From NCBI RefSeq assembly GCF_000336995.1, contig NZ_AOJI01000026.1:197204-261203 (forward strand): DNA of 64,000 bases, read 5' to 3'. Under the pieces are notes generated by a model. It did not search any database. It saw only the letters and a list, made by a program, of their open reading frames with translations, and was not told the DNA's origin. The translations under genes and the position numbers were made by a program. Source of the stretch: Halorubrum aidingense JCM 13560. Its GTDB lineage: Archaea; Halobacteriota; Halobacteria; Halobacteriales; Haloferacaceae. Shown piece by piece: positions 9,214 to 17,981 of this stretch. How positions within the stretch are numbered: the first letter of the stretch is position 1; each line of letters starts with the position of its first letter.

Positions 9214-10155
9214 TTACTCGTCCTCCTCGTCTTCGTCCGCCGCTTCCATCTCCGCAACGAGGTCAGCGGCCTCCGATTCGATCTCCTCGTCGAGGTCGTC
9301 CAACTCGTCGGCGTCGACGTCTTCGTCGACCGGCTCCTCGGCGGCGACGTCGGTCGCCTCCGCAGCCGCGTCCTGACTCTCCTCGACGACCTCTTCGACG
9401 ACCTCCTCGTCGATGACGTCGGCGGGGTCTTCGTCCGGGACCTCGACGTCGTCGTCAGCACCGACGTCAGGAACCTCTTCGGGCTCTTCTTCGAGGAGCG
9501 ATTCGACGCCCTCGTCGGCGTCCGCGCCGACCGTGGCCTGTTCGACCTCCGGGACCTCGGCGTCCTCGCGGATGTCGAAGTCGTCGGGGAGCTTCGCTCC
9601 CGGCGGAATGATCTTCACGGTGACGCCGATCGTCCCGAGTTTCATCACGGCGACGCCCTGTCCGTGGTCGACCACTTCCTGGGCCGGCTCGCCGTTGTGT
9701 TTGATGTAGCCGCGGTTGAACTTCTCGACGCGCGACCGCGCACCGGTGACCTTCCCGGAGAGGACGATCTCGGCGCCGAGCGCGCCCGCGTCCATGATCC
9801 GGTCGATCGTCGTGTGGCCGGCCTTCCGGAAGTACCAGCCGCGTTCGAGCGCGTTCGCGAGTCGATCGGCGACGATCTGCGCGTTCAGGTCGGGCTCGTC
9901 GACTTCCTGAACGTCGATCTGGGGGTCGTCCATTCCGAAGCGGTCCTCGAGCTCCGAGGTGATCTTCCGGATGTTTTTCCCGCCCTTCCCGATGACCATC
10001 CCGGGCTTTTCGGCCTTCAGGACGATCTGCGTGCCCATCGGCGTTTTGGCGACGTCCATGCCGCCGTAGCCGGCTCGGCCGAGCTCATCCGCGAAGAACT
10101 CGTTGATCTGTGAACGGCGCAGGCCGTCCTCGATGAATTGGTGTTCGTCAGCCAT
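9214..10155 (-). CDS. rps3: 30S ribosomal protein S3 (uS3) with long acidic C-terminal tail
   Basis: This 313-aa protein forms part of the mRNA entry tunnel. The N-terminal KH domain is clear ([35 protein letters not shown]) and is followed by the S3 C-terminal domain ([40 protein letters not shown]). After about residue 205 the protein continues in about 105 residues very rich in Glu and Asp ([23 protein letters not shown] and onward), an extension seen in haloarchaeal S3. The ATG at 10155 abuts the rpl22 stop. Confidence 0.96.
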   Translation of the reverse strand: MADEHQFIEDGLRRSQINEFFADELGRAGYGGMDVAKTPMGTQIVLKAEKPGMVIGKGGKNIRKITSELEDRFGMDDPQIDVQEVDEPDLNAQIVADRLANALERGWYFRKAGHTTIDRIMDAGALGAEIVLSGKVTGARSRVEKFNRGYIKHNGEPAQEVVDHGQGVAVMKLGTIGVTVKIIPPGAKLPDDFDIREDAEVPEVEQATVGADADEGVESLLEEEPEEVPDVGADDDVEVPDEDPADVIDEEVVEEVVEESQDAAAEATDVAAEEPVDEDVDADELDDLDEEIESEAADLVAEMEAADEDEEDE

Positions 10156-10619
10156 TATTCGTCAGCCTCCGGGTCCTCGATGATGAGCTCGACGTCGGCG
10201 AGCGTGGTGTTCCACTGGGTGGCGCCCGCGGCACGCGGGTTCCGACCCGGTCGTTCGCCGACCTTGTGGGGGGCGACGTGTTTGATGACCATCTCGTCGC
10301 CGTCGAAGCCCTGTTCGTCCGCGTTGTGCTTGACGTTCTCTAAGAGCTTGAGGAAGTCCTTGGCGGCCTTCGCCGGGTAGCGGCCGGCGTCCCAGCCGTC
10401 GATGTCGGAGCGGTGGCCCGCGCCGGCGTTGTGCTGGCGCATCGGCACCGACGTCTCCTCGTCGATGACGGCCTGGAGGAACTCCTCGGCGTCGGCGACG
10501 GTCTCGCCTTTGATCTCCCGAGAGATCTCCTTGCTGTCCTTCACGCTGATGGGCCGGTCGCGGAGCATCCCCTTGGCGGTGGTCTCCGGATCGGCCTCGA
10601 CGCTGTAATTGATTCCCAT
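10155..10619 (-). CDS. rpl22: 50S ribosomal protein L22 (uL22)
   Basis: This 154-aa protein has a hairpin that lines the peptide exit tunnel. It begins [38 protein letters not shown] and contains [43 protein letters not shown], then [37 protein letters not shown]. This is the longer archaeal form. It overlaps rps3 by one base and lies three bases after rps19. Confidence 0.97.
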   Translation of the reverse strand: MGINYSVEADPETTAKGMLRDRPISVKDSKEISREIKGETVADAEEFLQAVIDEETSVPMRQHNAGAGHRSDIDGWDAGRYPAKAAKDFLKLLENVKHNADEQGFDGDEMVIKHVAPHKVGERPGRNPRAAGATQWNTTLADVELIIEDPEADE

Positions 10620-10622
10620 GGA

Positions 10623-11048
10623 TTACTTGAGGGGCACGAACTTCGAGGACCGGGTCGCGCCGATGCCGGCCTGACCGTGTTCGACGGTGCTTCGGGTGAG
10701 GTGGAACTCGCCCAGGTAGTGACCGATCATCTGGGGCTCGACCTGCACGCGCTCGAAGCTGTGTCCGTTGTACACGGAGAACGTGACGCCGACGAACTCC
10801 GGCAGAACCGGCATGTCGCGCAGGTGCGTCCGGATCGGGTCGTCCGCCGTCGTCTCCTTGTCGCGGCTCCGGGTCTTCTCGAGCAGCTTCTGCTGTTCGG
10901 TGGTCAGTCCGCGAACGATGCTTCGCCGCTGGCGTGCGGGGAGCAGTTCCGCGACTTCGTCAACGTCCATCTCCTGCAGCTCGTCGAGCGAGTGACCGCG
11001 GTAGGCGAACTCCTTGCCTTCGCGGCCGGTTCGGTAGTTGGAACTCAT
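10623..11048 (-). CDS. rps19: 30S ribosomal protein S19 (uS19)
   Basis: This 141-aa protein is at the head of the small subunit. It begins [44 protein letters not shown] and has the conserved [70 protein letters not shown]. The length is that of archaeal/eukaryotic S15/S19. The start overlaps rpl2 by four bases. Confidence 0.97.
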   Translation of the reverse strand: MSSNYRTGREGKEFAYRGHSLDELQEMDVDEVAELLPARQRRSIVRGLTTEQQKLLEKTRSRDKETTADDPIRTHLRDMPVLPEFVGVTFSVYNGHSFERVQVEPQMIGHYLGEFHLTRSTVEHGQAGIGATRSSKFVPLK

Positions 11049-11767
11049 TTGTTGCCACCTCGTCCGGTGCGCTTGGATGCGATGTCACCGACCTTCCGTC
11101 CCGGCGGGGCGTCCCGCGAGACCGACTTCGGCTGGCCGGGGTGTTGGCGACCGCCCCCACCGAAGGGGTGGTCCACGGCGTTCATCGCGACGCCGCGGAC
11201 GCGCGGGTACTTCGTCCCGCGCGCCTTCATCTTGTGGTACTTGTTGCCGGCCTTGACGAACGGCTTCTCCGTCCGACCGCCGCCGGCGACCACGCCAATC
11301 GTGGCGCGGCACTGCGGGTCGAGCCGCTTGACTTCCCCGCTGGGAAGTTGGACGACCGCGACGTCGCGGTCGTGGGTGAGAAGCGTCGCCGACACGCCGG
11401 AGGCGCGCGCGAACTTCCCGCCGTCCCCGCGGTTACTCTCGACGTTACAGACCGGAACACCCTCGGGGATCTCGGCCAGCGGGAGCGTGTTCCCGGGCTT
11501 GATCTCCGCGGAGACGCCGACCTGAATCGTGTCGCCCACGCGCACGCCTTCCGGCGCGAGCACGAGCCGACGGTCGTCGTCCTCGAACTCGATCTCCGCG
11601 AGCGGAGCCGAGCGGGCGGGGTCGTGTTCGATCCCGACGATTTCGCCGGAGATCGTGTCCACGTCTTCGAGCTTCTTGTGCGACAGTTCGGCCTTGTAGC
11701 GGTGGGAGGGAGCCCGGAACGTCGGGCCGCCCCGTCCACGCCGCTGTCCTTGAATTCGTCGTCCCAT
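11045..11767 (-). CDS. rpl2: 50S ribosomal protein L2 (uL2)
   Basis: This 240-aa core protein of the peptidyl transferase region starts at the ATG giving [28 protein letters not shown]. Its catalytic-centre segment is recognisable as [48 protein letters not shown], with the functionally important His in HPFGGG. The frame extends 27 bases upstream, but MGRRIQ is the family start and lies one base after the rpl23 stop. Confidence 0.97.
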   Translation of the reverse strand: MGRRIQGQRRGRGGPTFRAPSHRYKAELSHKKLEDVDTISGEIVGIEHDPARSAPLAEIEFEDDDRRLVLAPEGVRVGDTIQVGVSAEIKPGNTLPLAEIPEGVPVCNVESNRGDGGKFARASGVSATLLTHDRDVAVVQLPSGEVKRLDPQCRATIGVVAGGGRTEKPFVKAGNKYHKMKARGTKYPRVRGVAMNAVDHPFGGGGRQHPGQPKSVSRDAPPGRKVGDIASKRTGRGGNK

Positions 11768-11768
11768 A

Positions 11769-12023
11769 TCAGAACACCCCGATGCGCGAGGCAATCTCGG
11801 TCGCGTCGTCGTCGGCCGAGAGCGTGACCGTCGCCTTCTTTTTGCCCTTCGAGGTCACCTGCGTGTTCACGTCGTCGACGACGACGTCGTAGCGCTCCTG
11901 AACCTCGTCGCGGATCTCGGGCTTCGTCGCGTCGACGTCGACGATGAACAGCAGCTTGTTTTTGAAGTCCATCTCGTTCATCGCCTGCTCGGTGACGAGC
12001 GGGTGCTCGATGATCGAGTTCAT
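11769..12023 (-). CDS. rpl23: 50S ribosomal protein L23 (uL23)
   Basis: This 84-aa protein at the exit tunnel is a docking site for SRP and chaperones. It begins MNSIIEHPLVTEQAMNEMDFKNKLLFIVDVDATKPEIRDEVQERYDVVVDDVNTQVTSKGKKKATVTLS, the short archaeal form. It is packed between rpl4 (four-base overlap) and rpl2 (one-base gap). Confidence 0.97.
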   Translation of the reverse strand: MNSIIEHPLVTEQAMNEMDFKNKLLFIVDVDATKPEIRDEVQERYDVVVDDVNTQVTSKGKKKATVTLSADDDATEIASRIGVF

Positions 12024-12766
12024 CGGTCGGCCACCTCGGCGATAGCGCTTTCAGTCCACAGCGTGAGTCGACCCGGGTGCGTCCCCGGCGCGAGGTCTTC
12101 CGCGTTGACCTCGCCGGCGGTCGCGACGTCGACGCCCGAGAGATTTCGGGCGGCGCGGGACGGCTCCTCGCTGGTGACGACGAGCACGGACTTCGGCTGG
12201 CTGTACTTCCGCCCGCGGGCCTTCCCCTGGCCCGCGCGGACGGAGCGACCCTCCTCGGCGCGCTCGATGTCGGCGGCGACGCCGACGGCCTCGAGGACGC
12301 CCAGGGCCTCCTGGGTCTTTTCGAGGTCCTCGAACTCGTCGGAGACGACGAGCGGCAGAGCGAGGTCCTCGTCGAACGCGTGACCGCGCTCGGCGACGAG
12401 TTCGGCGTCGGCGGTGGCCGCGATGGCCGACCGGACGGCGAGCTGTCGTTCCTTGTCGTTCAGTTTCTTCGTCTGGTCCTTCTCGGCCTTCGGCGGGTGC
12501 GCGCGACGGCCCGAGACCGCGCTCGGGACGCGTCGGGCGACGTTTTCGGAGCGCGGGATGTGTGCGAGCCCGCGTCCGGAGCCGAACGACTCCGCGGGGG
12601 TTCGCAGCCCGGCGAACTCGTCGGCACCGTAGGCCTGTTTCCGGTTAGCCTGTGCGGCGGAGACCGCCCGACCGATGAGGTCCGGTCGGAACGCGGTCTC
12701 GAAGATCGCCGGCAGCTCGACGCTGCCCGCGTCCCCGCCGTCCAGGTCGTGTACTGTTGCGTTCAT
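12020..12766 (-). CDS. rpl4: 50S ribosomal protein L4 (uL4, L1e type)
   Basis: This 248-aa protein extends a loop into the exit tunnel. It begins MNATVHDLDGGDAGSVELPAIFETAFRPDLIGRAVSAAQANRKQAYGADEFAGLRTPAESFGSGRGLAHIPR, the archaeal/eukaryotic L4 (L1e) pattern. It continues with RRAHPPKAEKDQTKKLNDKERQLAVRSAIAATA. It sits three bases after rpl3 and overlaps rpl23 by four bases. Bacterial L4 regulates its own operon; no evidence for or against that is visible here. Confidence 0.97.
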   Translation of the reverse strand: MNATVHDLDGGDAGSVELPAIFETAFRPDLIGRAVSAAQANRKQAYGADEFAGLRTPAESFGSGRGLAHIPRSENVARRVPSAVSGRRAHPPKAEKDQTKKLNDKERQLAVRSAIAATADAELVAERGHAFDEDLALPLVVSDEFEDLEKTQEALGVLEAVGVAADIERAEEGRSVRAGQGKARGRKYSQPKSVLVVTSEEPSRAARNLSGVDVATAGEVNAEDLAPGTHPGRLTLWTESAIAEVADR

Positions 12767-12769
12767 GAA

Positions 12770-13786
12770 TTATCCCTGGTTGGATGCGGTGGATACGTAC
12801 CGGACCTCGGGGTCGAGGCGCGGCTGGTCGTTCGGCCGGATGGCCGGGCGGAACCGAAGCAGGCGCTTGTCCGGACCCGGCAGCGAACCCTTGATGAGCG
12901 CGTACTCGCCGTCGACCTCGCCGTAGTTGACGAAGCCGCCGTCGACGCTGGCGTCGTCGCCCTCGCCGAAGTCGATGAGGCGCTTGTTGAGTTCGGTGCG
13001 CTGGTGGTAGCCGGTCTGCCCCTGCTGGGGCACGGTGGAGCGAACGCGGGAGGGGTTCCACGGACCGAGATTGCCGATCCGGCGCCGCCATCCCTGGCGG
13101 GCGTGTTTGCCCTTCCGCTTCTGGACGCCCCAGCGCTTGACGGGACCCTGCGTCCCCTTCCCCTTCGTGATGCCCGAGACGTCGGTGTACTGCCCCGCGC
13201 GGAAGACGTCGCCGAATTCGTGGGCGCCGCCCTCCGCGACGAGGTCGAGCCCGAAGTCGACGCGCTCCTCGAAGGAGCCGCCGCCGACTCGGGTCTCCAT
13301 CACGTCGGGCTTCTTTTTGGGCACGTTCGCGAGCTCCGAGGGGACGGTGTGAGTGATGACGCGGACGTCGTCGACGACATCGTCGTCGAGCAACGCGCGA
13401 AGCTCCTCGGCGTCTTCCTCGAAGGTGTCTTCCGCCGGGAGGTCGAGCGCGCGGTCGAGCTCCTCGTGGAACTCGGTCGCCCAGACCTCTTCGACCGGCT
13501 TCATACCGTACGGCGTCTGTTCGTAGGCGCGCAGGGCCACCGCGTACATCGGCGGGGTCTCGACGACCGTGACGGGGACGGACTCTTCCATCCCTTCACG
13601 CGGCGAGTTGGCCTCGTCGTTGACCATCACGACGTGCGTCATTCCGGCCTTGTAGCCGGCGAACCCCTGCAGTGCGGGGGCTCCGTCGTCGTCTGGCCAC
13701 GAGCGGATGCGCGGGACCTCTCGGTCGGCGCGGGTGCGTGGGCCGTAGCCCAGCGAGCCTTTTCGTGGTCGGCTTGGTTGTGGCAT
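12770..13786 (-). CDS. rpl3: 50S ribosomal protein L3 (uL3)
   Basis: This 338-aa protein reaches toward the peptidyl transferase centre. It begins MPQPSRPRKGSLGYGPRTRADREVPRIRSWP and includes GFAGYKAGMTHVVMVND, VSGITKGKGTQGPVKRWGVQKRKGKHARQGWRRRIGNLGPWNPSRVRSTVPQQGQTGYHQRTELNKRLIDFG. The length fits the archaeal form. It lies four bases after the SPOUT methyltransferase gene that opens the operon. Confidence 0.97.
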   Translation of the reverse strand: MPQPSRPRKGSLGYGPRTRADREVPRIRSWPDDDGAPALQGFAGYKAGMTHVVMVNDEANSPREGMEESVPVTVVETPPMYAVALRAYEQTPYGMKPVEEVWATEFHEELDRALDLPAEDTFEEDAEELRALLDDDVVDDVRVITHTVPSELANVPKKKPDVMETRVGGGSFEERVDFGLDLVAEGGAHEFGDVFRAGQYTDVSGITKGKGTQGPVKRWGVQKRKGKHARQGWRRRIGNLGPWNPSRVRSTVPQQGQTGYHQRTELNKRLIDFGEGDDASVDGGFVNYGEVDGEYALIKGSLPGPDKRLLRFRPAIRPNDQPRLDPEVRYVSTASNQG

Positions 13787-13790
13787 GTGT

Positions 13791-14657
13791 TTACTCCGTG
13801 AGTGTGAGCGAGCCGAGAGTCACGAACAGAGCCTCCTCCGTTCGGACGACCTCGCTGCTCTGTGCCGGGATCGTGTTCAGCCAGAGGTCGAACCCCGGAT
13901 CGGGTTCGACCGGACGGCCGTCGGCGACGGCCGCCCGAATGCCGTCGGGCGAAAGCCCGAGCATCTCCGGAAGCCCTCGTTCGGGCGCACCGAAGGCGAT
14001 GACGTAGCCACCGGCCTTCCGTGCGTCCGAGACGAGGTCGCCGAGCCGCGAGACGGAGAGCTCTTCTCCGTGCCGCGACGTCGCGACGGCCAAGCCGTCG
14101 CCGGCGAGCGCTTCCGACAGGTCCGCACCCACGACCTGGAAACCCTCCTCGGGCTTCCCGGTGATGCGGGCGCGGACCGGTTCTCTCGAAGAGACCCTGA
14201 TGGTGACGCGCTCCCCCTGCTCGACCTCCATTCCGGAGGGCACGAGCAGGGAGATCGGGTGTTCCCGCAGCGGGGAATTGACCCGGACGCGGCCTTCAGG
14301 TCCGACCTCGGTCACGAGTCCCTGTGTTTTCGACTCTTCCCCGCTAGGGGTCGAGCCGGTCCGCCACGGCACGCGGAGCGGCGGGAGCACGCCGGCGTAC
14401 CGGAGTTCGTCGCGTTCCCCCCAGAGGTCCTTTCGGAGCTCCGGCGGGGTCGCGGCGTACCCCAGTACGGTGCGGACGTACTCACCGCCCCGTCGCCGTT
14501 CGCCTTCCCTGTCGGGGAAGACGACCAGTCGATCCGCCCGGAATACCGCTGCCGCACGGGCAACGTAGCCGAGTTTGCGAGTCGCCTCGCGAGCGTCCTC
14601 GGCCTCCCGGACGACCGAAGACGGAACACAGATCGTGAGTCCATCTTCGGTACGCAT
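13791..14657 (-). CDS. putative SPOUT-type RNA methyltransferase (COG2106/MTH1 family)
   Basis: This 288-aa protein opens the ribosomal operon. Archaeal proteins of this family have a SPOUT (knotted SAM-binding) fold with an inserted OB-like domain, and homologues are commonly found just upstream of rpl3. Here the N-terminus reads MRTEDGLTICVPSSVVREAEDAREATRKLGYVARAAAVFRADRLVVFPD. A middle all-beta stretch (about residues 95-160) fits the OB insertion, and the C-terminal region has GYVIAFGAPERGLPEMLG and FDLWLNTIPAQSSEVVRTEEALFVTLGSL, which resemble the knot. The RNA target is unknown. Family assignment rests on pattern and position. Confidence 0.75.
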   Translation of the reverse strand: MRTEDGLTICVPSSVVREAEDAREATRKLGYVARAAAVFRADRLVVFPDREGERRRGGEYVRTVLGYAATPPELRKDLWGERDELRYAGVLPPLRVPWRTGSTPSGEESKTQGLVTEVGPEGRVRVNSPLREHPISLLVPSGMEVEQGERVTIRVSSREPVRARITGKPEEGFQVVGADLSEALAGDGLAVATSRHGEELSVSRLGDLVSDARKAGGYVIAFGAPERGLPEMLGLSPDGIRAAVADGRPVEPDPGFDLWLNTIPAQSSEVVRTEEALFVTLGSLTLTE

Positions 14658-14693
14658 CGTGGCGAGACTGTACCCCTCGATTCCGGACGGCGG

Positions 14694-14704
14694 GGTAAAA
14701 GGAT
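14694..14704 (-). promoter_or_regulatory. TATA-like box for the ribosomal superoperon
   Basis: The minus strand reads ATCCTTTTACC about 40 bases upstream of the ATG at 14657. In Archaea transcription begins about 25 bases after the TATA element, which would give a short leader of roughly 15 bases. No other TATA-like element lies closer, and the neighbouring gene upstream is on the same strand but about 150 bases away. Confidence 0.45.
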
Positions 14705-14809
14705 AGCGGTCCCGCTTTCGGGCTGTGGGGCGTTCACACGGGGTTTCGCGGGGGTTTTACTCCGACAGTCGAGTGAACCACTCACACGGTCGGGCGGTTC
14801 GACGGCGCC

Positions 14810-16105
14810 TCAACTCGGAACGATCCGCACCACCGGTGCATCGGTATCGTCGACAGCGGCGTAGAGGTGTCCCGTCCCCGGATCGACGGCGAGTGCCCGG
14901 ATTCGCCACCCGCGGTCGGCGAGGAGCGGGTCGCGCTCGGTCACGTTCGCCTCCTGCGGCCCCGCCCCGTCGACGGTGAACCGCCCGAGATACTCCGCGG
15001 CGAGCGTCCCGGCGAACAGGTCACCCCGCCAGGCCGGAAAGGCGTCGCCGTCGTAGAAGACGGCCCCGCTCGGCGGGAACCCCCCGGAGCCGCAGGGCCA
15101 GTAGTGGACGGGGGCGACCACGTCGCCGCGCTCGCGGTGGCTCGGGGCGACGCGCTCGTCGCTCCCGTACCGACAGGACTCGCTGGCGATCGGCCACCCG
15201 TAGTTCCCGCCGTGCTCGACGACGTTGATCTCGTCGCCGTCGCGTTCGCCGTGCTCGCACTGCCAGATCGCACCGGTGTCGCCGCGCACGGCCATCGCCT
15301 GGGGATTTCGATGGCCGTAGCTGTATATCGCGTCCGCGGCGCCCGCCTCGTCGACGAAGGGGTTGTCCGGGTGCGCGTCGCCCGCGGGCGTGAGCCGAAG
15401 GGTGGACCCGGGTTCGACCGATCGGTCCTGCGAAACGTGGTCGGGACCGAAATCGGTGTCGCGGCGGTCGCCGGCCGTGACGAACAGCGCGCCGTCCGGG
15501 CCGAACGTCGCCCGGGAGCCGTAGTGGTTGTCGGAGGATAAGAACGGCTCCGCGACGTGGATCGCCTCGAACCCGTCGAGCGCGGGCGCCTCGGGGTCGG
15601 CGAGTGAGAGCCGCCCGCTCCCGACGTGCGTCGCCGACCGGTCCGAGCCGTCCGTCGCCGCGTACGTGAGGTACACGCGCGAGTCGTCCGGGAAGGCGGG
15701 GTGCACGGCGACGTCGAGCAGGCCGCCCTGCCCGGCGGCGTGAACGTCGGGCACCCCCTCGACGGGCGAGCGAGAGCCGCCCTCGGGATCGACGAGCGAG
15801 AGGCGACCGGGACGCTCCGTCACGAGGAGTCGACCGTCGTCGGGGAGGAAGGCGAGTCCCCACGGTCGGTCGAATCCGTCCGCGACGCGTTCGACCGCGT
15901 AGTCGACGTCGGCGCCGTCGTCTGGCGACGTGTCGGAATCCCCGTCGTCGTCGGCTCCGGAATCCCCGTCGTCGTCGGCTCCGGAGTCGGCGTCGTCGTT
16001 CGCCCTGCTGTCGCCGAGACAGCCGCCGAGCGAGACCGCCGCGAGGCCGCCCGTCGCTCGGAGCACGGTGCGTCTGTCAGTACCGGGTGCGATGGGTGGC
16101 GTCAT
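14810..16105 (-). CDS. PQQ-dependent glucose/sorbosone dehydrogenase-type lipoprotein
   Basis: This 431-aa secreted protein is predicted to oxidise aldose sugars at the cell surface with a quinone cofactor. The start at 16105 gives a twin-arginine signal (TDRRTVLRATGGLAAVSLGGC) ending in a lipobox, so the Cys is lipid-anchored. It is followed by an acidic tether with a repeated DDDGDSGA unit. The beta-propeller shows family marks: WGLAFLPDDGRLLVTERPGRL, GLLDVAVHPAFPDDSRVYLTYAA, YSYGHRNPQAMAV and CEHGERDGDEINVVEHGGNYGWP. Substrate and whether PQQ is bound cannot be read from sequence. The open frame extends upstream but lacks signal character. Confidence 0.85.
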   Translation of the reverse strand: MTPPIAPGTDRRTVLRATGGLAAVSLGGCLGDSRANDDADSGADDDGDSGADDDGDSDTSPDDGADVDYAVERVADGFDRPWGLAFLPDDGRLLVTERPGRLSLVDPEGGSRSPVEGVPDVHAAGQGGLLDVAVHPAFPDDSRVYLTYAATDGSDRSATHVGSGRLSLADPEAPALDGFEAIHVAEPFLSSDNHYGSRATFGPDGALFVTAGDRRDTDFGPDHVSQDRSVEPGSTLRLTPAGDAHPDNPFVDEAGAADAIYSYGHRNPQAMAVRGDTGAIWQCEHGERDGDEINVVEHGGNYGWPIASESCRYGSDERVAPSHRERGDVVAPVHYWPCGSGGFPPSGAVFYDGDAFPAWRGDLFAGTLAAEYLGRFTVDGAGPQEANVTERDPLLADRGWRIRALAVDPGTGHLYAAVDDTDAPVVRIVPS

Positions 16106-16224
16106 GGCGTTGGATCGAGTCGGTACGACGGCCGGGAGCCCGATGACACTTCCGGCGGGGACGGCGCGACGGGGAGGGGGCGAGGACGGTGCGAGTGGTC
16201 CCGGGCCGCCGTCGTTCGGAACCC

Positions 16225-16230
16225 TTATAT
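16225..16230 (+). promoter_or_regulatory. TATA-like box upstream of tRNA-Gly
   Basis: TTATAT lies 34-39 bases upstream of the mature tRNA 5' end at 16264. With initiation about 25 bases downstream of the box this leaves a leader of a few bases, which RNase P would remove. Confidence 0.45.
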
Positions 16231-16263
16231 CTTCGACTCGGGCTATGTCCAGATGCGAAGCAC

Positions 16264-16334
16264 GCACCGGTAGTGTAGTGGTATCACGCAACCTTGCCAT
16301 GGTTGCAACCCGAGTTCAAATCTCGGCCGGTGCA
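16264..16334 (+). tRNA. tRNA-Gly (anticodon GCC)
   Basis: A 71-base cloverleaf can be folded by eye. The acceptor stem is GCACCGG/CCGGTGC with discriminator A. The D arm is GTG-TAGTGGTAT-CAC. The anticodon stem CAACC/GGTTG encloses loop TTGCCAT, giving anticodon GCC. The T arm is CCGAG-TTCAAAT-CTCGG. There is no intron and no encoded CCA. Confidence 0.96.
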
Positions 16335-16426
16335 TTTCTCGAACCGATCTTCCTCAGAGAGCGTTCGCTTTGGTTAGCAGACGCTCCACCAGTTGCGCGT
16401 CACTCAGTGCCCGTTCAGAGACCGCA

Positions 16427-16666
16427 CCGCACCTCACGCCTCCCCAGCCTCGTCGGCGCGACGCTTATAAGCGCCGCGCCGACTCCCTCGCGCTCGGGCT
16501 CGCGCCCTGTGGGCGCTCACCGGAGCGCGCCACCGCCGGACACTCATCGACGTACAGGACGAGCGCTTCGCTCTCGCTTGCAGCCGACGCACGGTGCGGG
16601 CGACGCCGACAGCGAGGTTGGGGTATAATCACGCACCACAGTCGCCGGATTCTATTTATAAATGGT
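16427..16666 (-). repeat. dispersed hairpin-rich intergenic element, copy A
   Basis: This is the first of three related elements (others at 38,053-38,275 and 60,394-60,575). On the plus strand it starts with a 29-base box (16,427-16,455) that is identical in the 60.4-kb copy and differs only at the last base in the 38-kb copy. It ends with TTTATAAATGGT (16,655-16,666). Inside are a perfect hairpin GCGCTC-ACCG-GAGCGC (16,513-16,528) and an overlapping hairpin GCGCCC-TGT-GGGCGC (16,502-16,516) that cannot form at the same time. The palindrome GCTTATAAGC lies between. Strand is set as minus because the TATA-like end would then be upstream. The element fills the 380-base gap between tRNA-Gly and the peroxiredoxin gene. 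Confidence 0.75.
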
Positions 16667-16714
16667 GGTGCCAGCGCCGCTTATCACGGGCCGTCGCGTA
16701 CGGCGAGCCGTCGG

Positions 16715-17242
16715 TCACCACGGGCCGTCGTAGTTCACGCGCGGACGGTCGACGTCGAGTCCGATCTCACGGAGCGTCGCCGTCGCGTTCTGGACCGGCG
16801 AGGGCGCCGGGCGGTCGAGCGCGTCGGTCGTCGCCTCCGCGAACCGGACGGTCCAGTCGCCGTCGATCACGACGGTCGCGCGCCGCGGGATCTGCGAGTG
16901 GCCCTCCCACGATTCGGCGAGGAGGTCGTACGACTCGGCGATCCCGCCGTGGAAGTCCGAGACGATCGGGAACGGAAACTCGAACCGGTCTGCGTACGCG
17001 AACCCCGCGAACAGCGAATCGCCGGTGAGCGCGACGACGGCGAGGTCCTCGCGGTCGTGCCAGCCCGCGTCGCGAACCGCGGCGAACACCGCGGTGCAGG
17101 TGGGAACGAAGTCGGCGGGCGCAAACGAGAGGACGACGGCCTCGTGCTGCTCGACGAGTCGGAACAGCTCCAGCTCGACGCCGCGTCCCTCGGAGACCGC
17201 GGGGGCGATGAAGTCGGGCGCTTTGACGCCGAGATCGATCAT
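16715..17242 (-). CDS. peroxiredoxin (AhpC/TSA family)
   Basis: This 175-aa thioredoxin-fold enzyme should reduce peroxides. The start at 17242 gives MIDLGVKAPDFIAPAVSEGRGVELELF, the usual peroxiredoxin opening, and places the peroxidatic cysteine near residue 49 in FAPADFVPTCTAVFAAV. Later marks are VVALTGDSLFAGFAYADRFEFPFPIVSDFHGGIAESYDLL and PRRATVVIDGDWTVRF. No second clear resolving Cys is visible, which suggests a 1-Cys enzyme. Typical is P..FTxxCT; here the pattern is slightly changed (PTCTAVF). Confidence 0.87.
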   Translation of the reverse strand: MIDLGVKAPDFIAPAVSEGRGVELELFRLVEQHEAVVLSFAPADFVPTCTAVFAAVRDAGWHDREDLAVVALTGDSLFAGFAYADRFEFPFPIVSDFHGGIAESYDLLAESWEGHSQIPRRATVVIDGDWTVRFAEATTDALDRPAPSPVQNATATLREIGLDVDRPRVNYDGPW

Positions 17243-17402
17243 GGATGACGCTGTGCGCGTGACGCGTAAATACCCACCTCCGACGACACGGCCCGAGTCC
17301 GACGTGAGACTGATTTCGAATAACGGCATCAGATACCGCGATGATATCTGAAAGCACTGCTCACGGTGTAAGAGATATACGTGTGGCCGACCGAGAGAAC
17401 GC

Positions 17403-17951
17403 GTGTTTGGTCTCGACGCCGCGACCGCGCTCGCCCTCGTGGATACCTACGGCGCCGTCGCGGTCTTCGCCGTGTTCGCGCTTGAGGGCGCCCTCGTCGG
17501 GAAGGTGCTCCCGGCGCGGACGCTGTTCGTCGCGTCGGTCGTCGCCGTCGGCGTCGAGGCGATCGCGGTGCTGCCGGTGTTCGCCGCGGCTGTGATCGGC
17601 GCGACGGTCGGTCAGTCGGCCGTCTTCGTGGCCGTCCGCCGGTTCGGCGTGGACCCCACGTCACTCCCTCTCGTTCCGGTCGACGAGAAGCGGCTCGACG
17701 GTGCGGGACGCTGGTTCGACCGGTGGGGCCTCCCGGCGGTGGCGGCCTCGAACGCGGTTCCCGGCACGCGCGGGTGGCTCGCCGTCCCGACCGCAAACGC
17801 CTCGTCCGTTTCCGCGCCGCGGTTCGCCGTCGCGTCGCTAATCGGGTCGACAGCGTACGTCGGCGCACTGCTCGCGGTCGGCGTCGCGGTGGCGCTCGGG
17901 TTCGGGGGCGCCCTCGGACTCCTCGGTGCCGAGGACGTCGCGGCGCTGTAG
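17403..17951 (+). CDS. DedA/VTT-type integral membrane protein
   Basis: This 182-aa membrane protein has about five hydrophobic segments. The pattern FDRWGLPAVAASNAVPGTRGWLAVPTANASSVSAPRFAVASLIGSTAYVGALL resembles the conserved second half of the SNARE-associated (VTT/DedA) domain, with R..P.TR...p.A...F.....iG. DedA proteins are implicated in lipid scrambling and membrane homeostasis; the role here is not shown. The GTG start at 17403 follows a TATA-like region by about 30 bases. The gene is unlinked in direction to its neighbours. Confidence 0.65.
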   Translation: MFGLDAATALALVDTYGAVAVFAVFALEGALVGKVLPARTLFVASVVAVGVEAIAVLPVFAAAVIGATVGQSAVFVAVRRFGVDPTSLPLVPVDEKRLDGAGRWFDRWGLPAVAASNAVPGTRGWLAVPTANASSVSAPRFAVASLIGSTAYVGALLAVGVAVALGFGGALGLLGAEDVAAL

Positions 17952-17981
17952 CGGCCGGTCACCTCCGCGTTCGCCCGAATT

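Noticed and set aside
8538..9461. Longer version of the rnp1 frame running into rpl29 and rps3
   Set aside because: The extra N-terminal part is Arg/Thr/Ser low-complexity, a typical shifted reading of rps3. The proper start is MITPDQLVRHE.
12077..13801. Plus-strand open frame of 574 codons opposite rpl4 and rpl3
   Set aside because: Composition mirrors the ribosomal genes in another frame, with no recognisable domains.
16427..16666. Insertion sequence with transposase
   Set aside because: No open frame, no transposase remnant and no target-site duplication could be seen around any of the three repeats, so only a non-autonomous or RNA-type element is possible.
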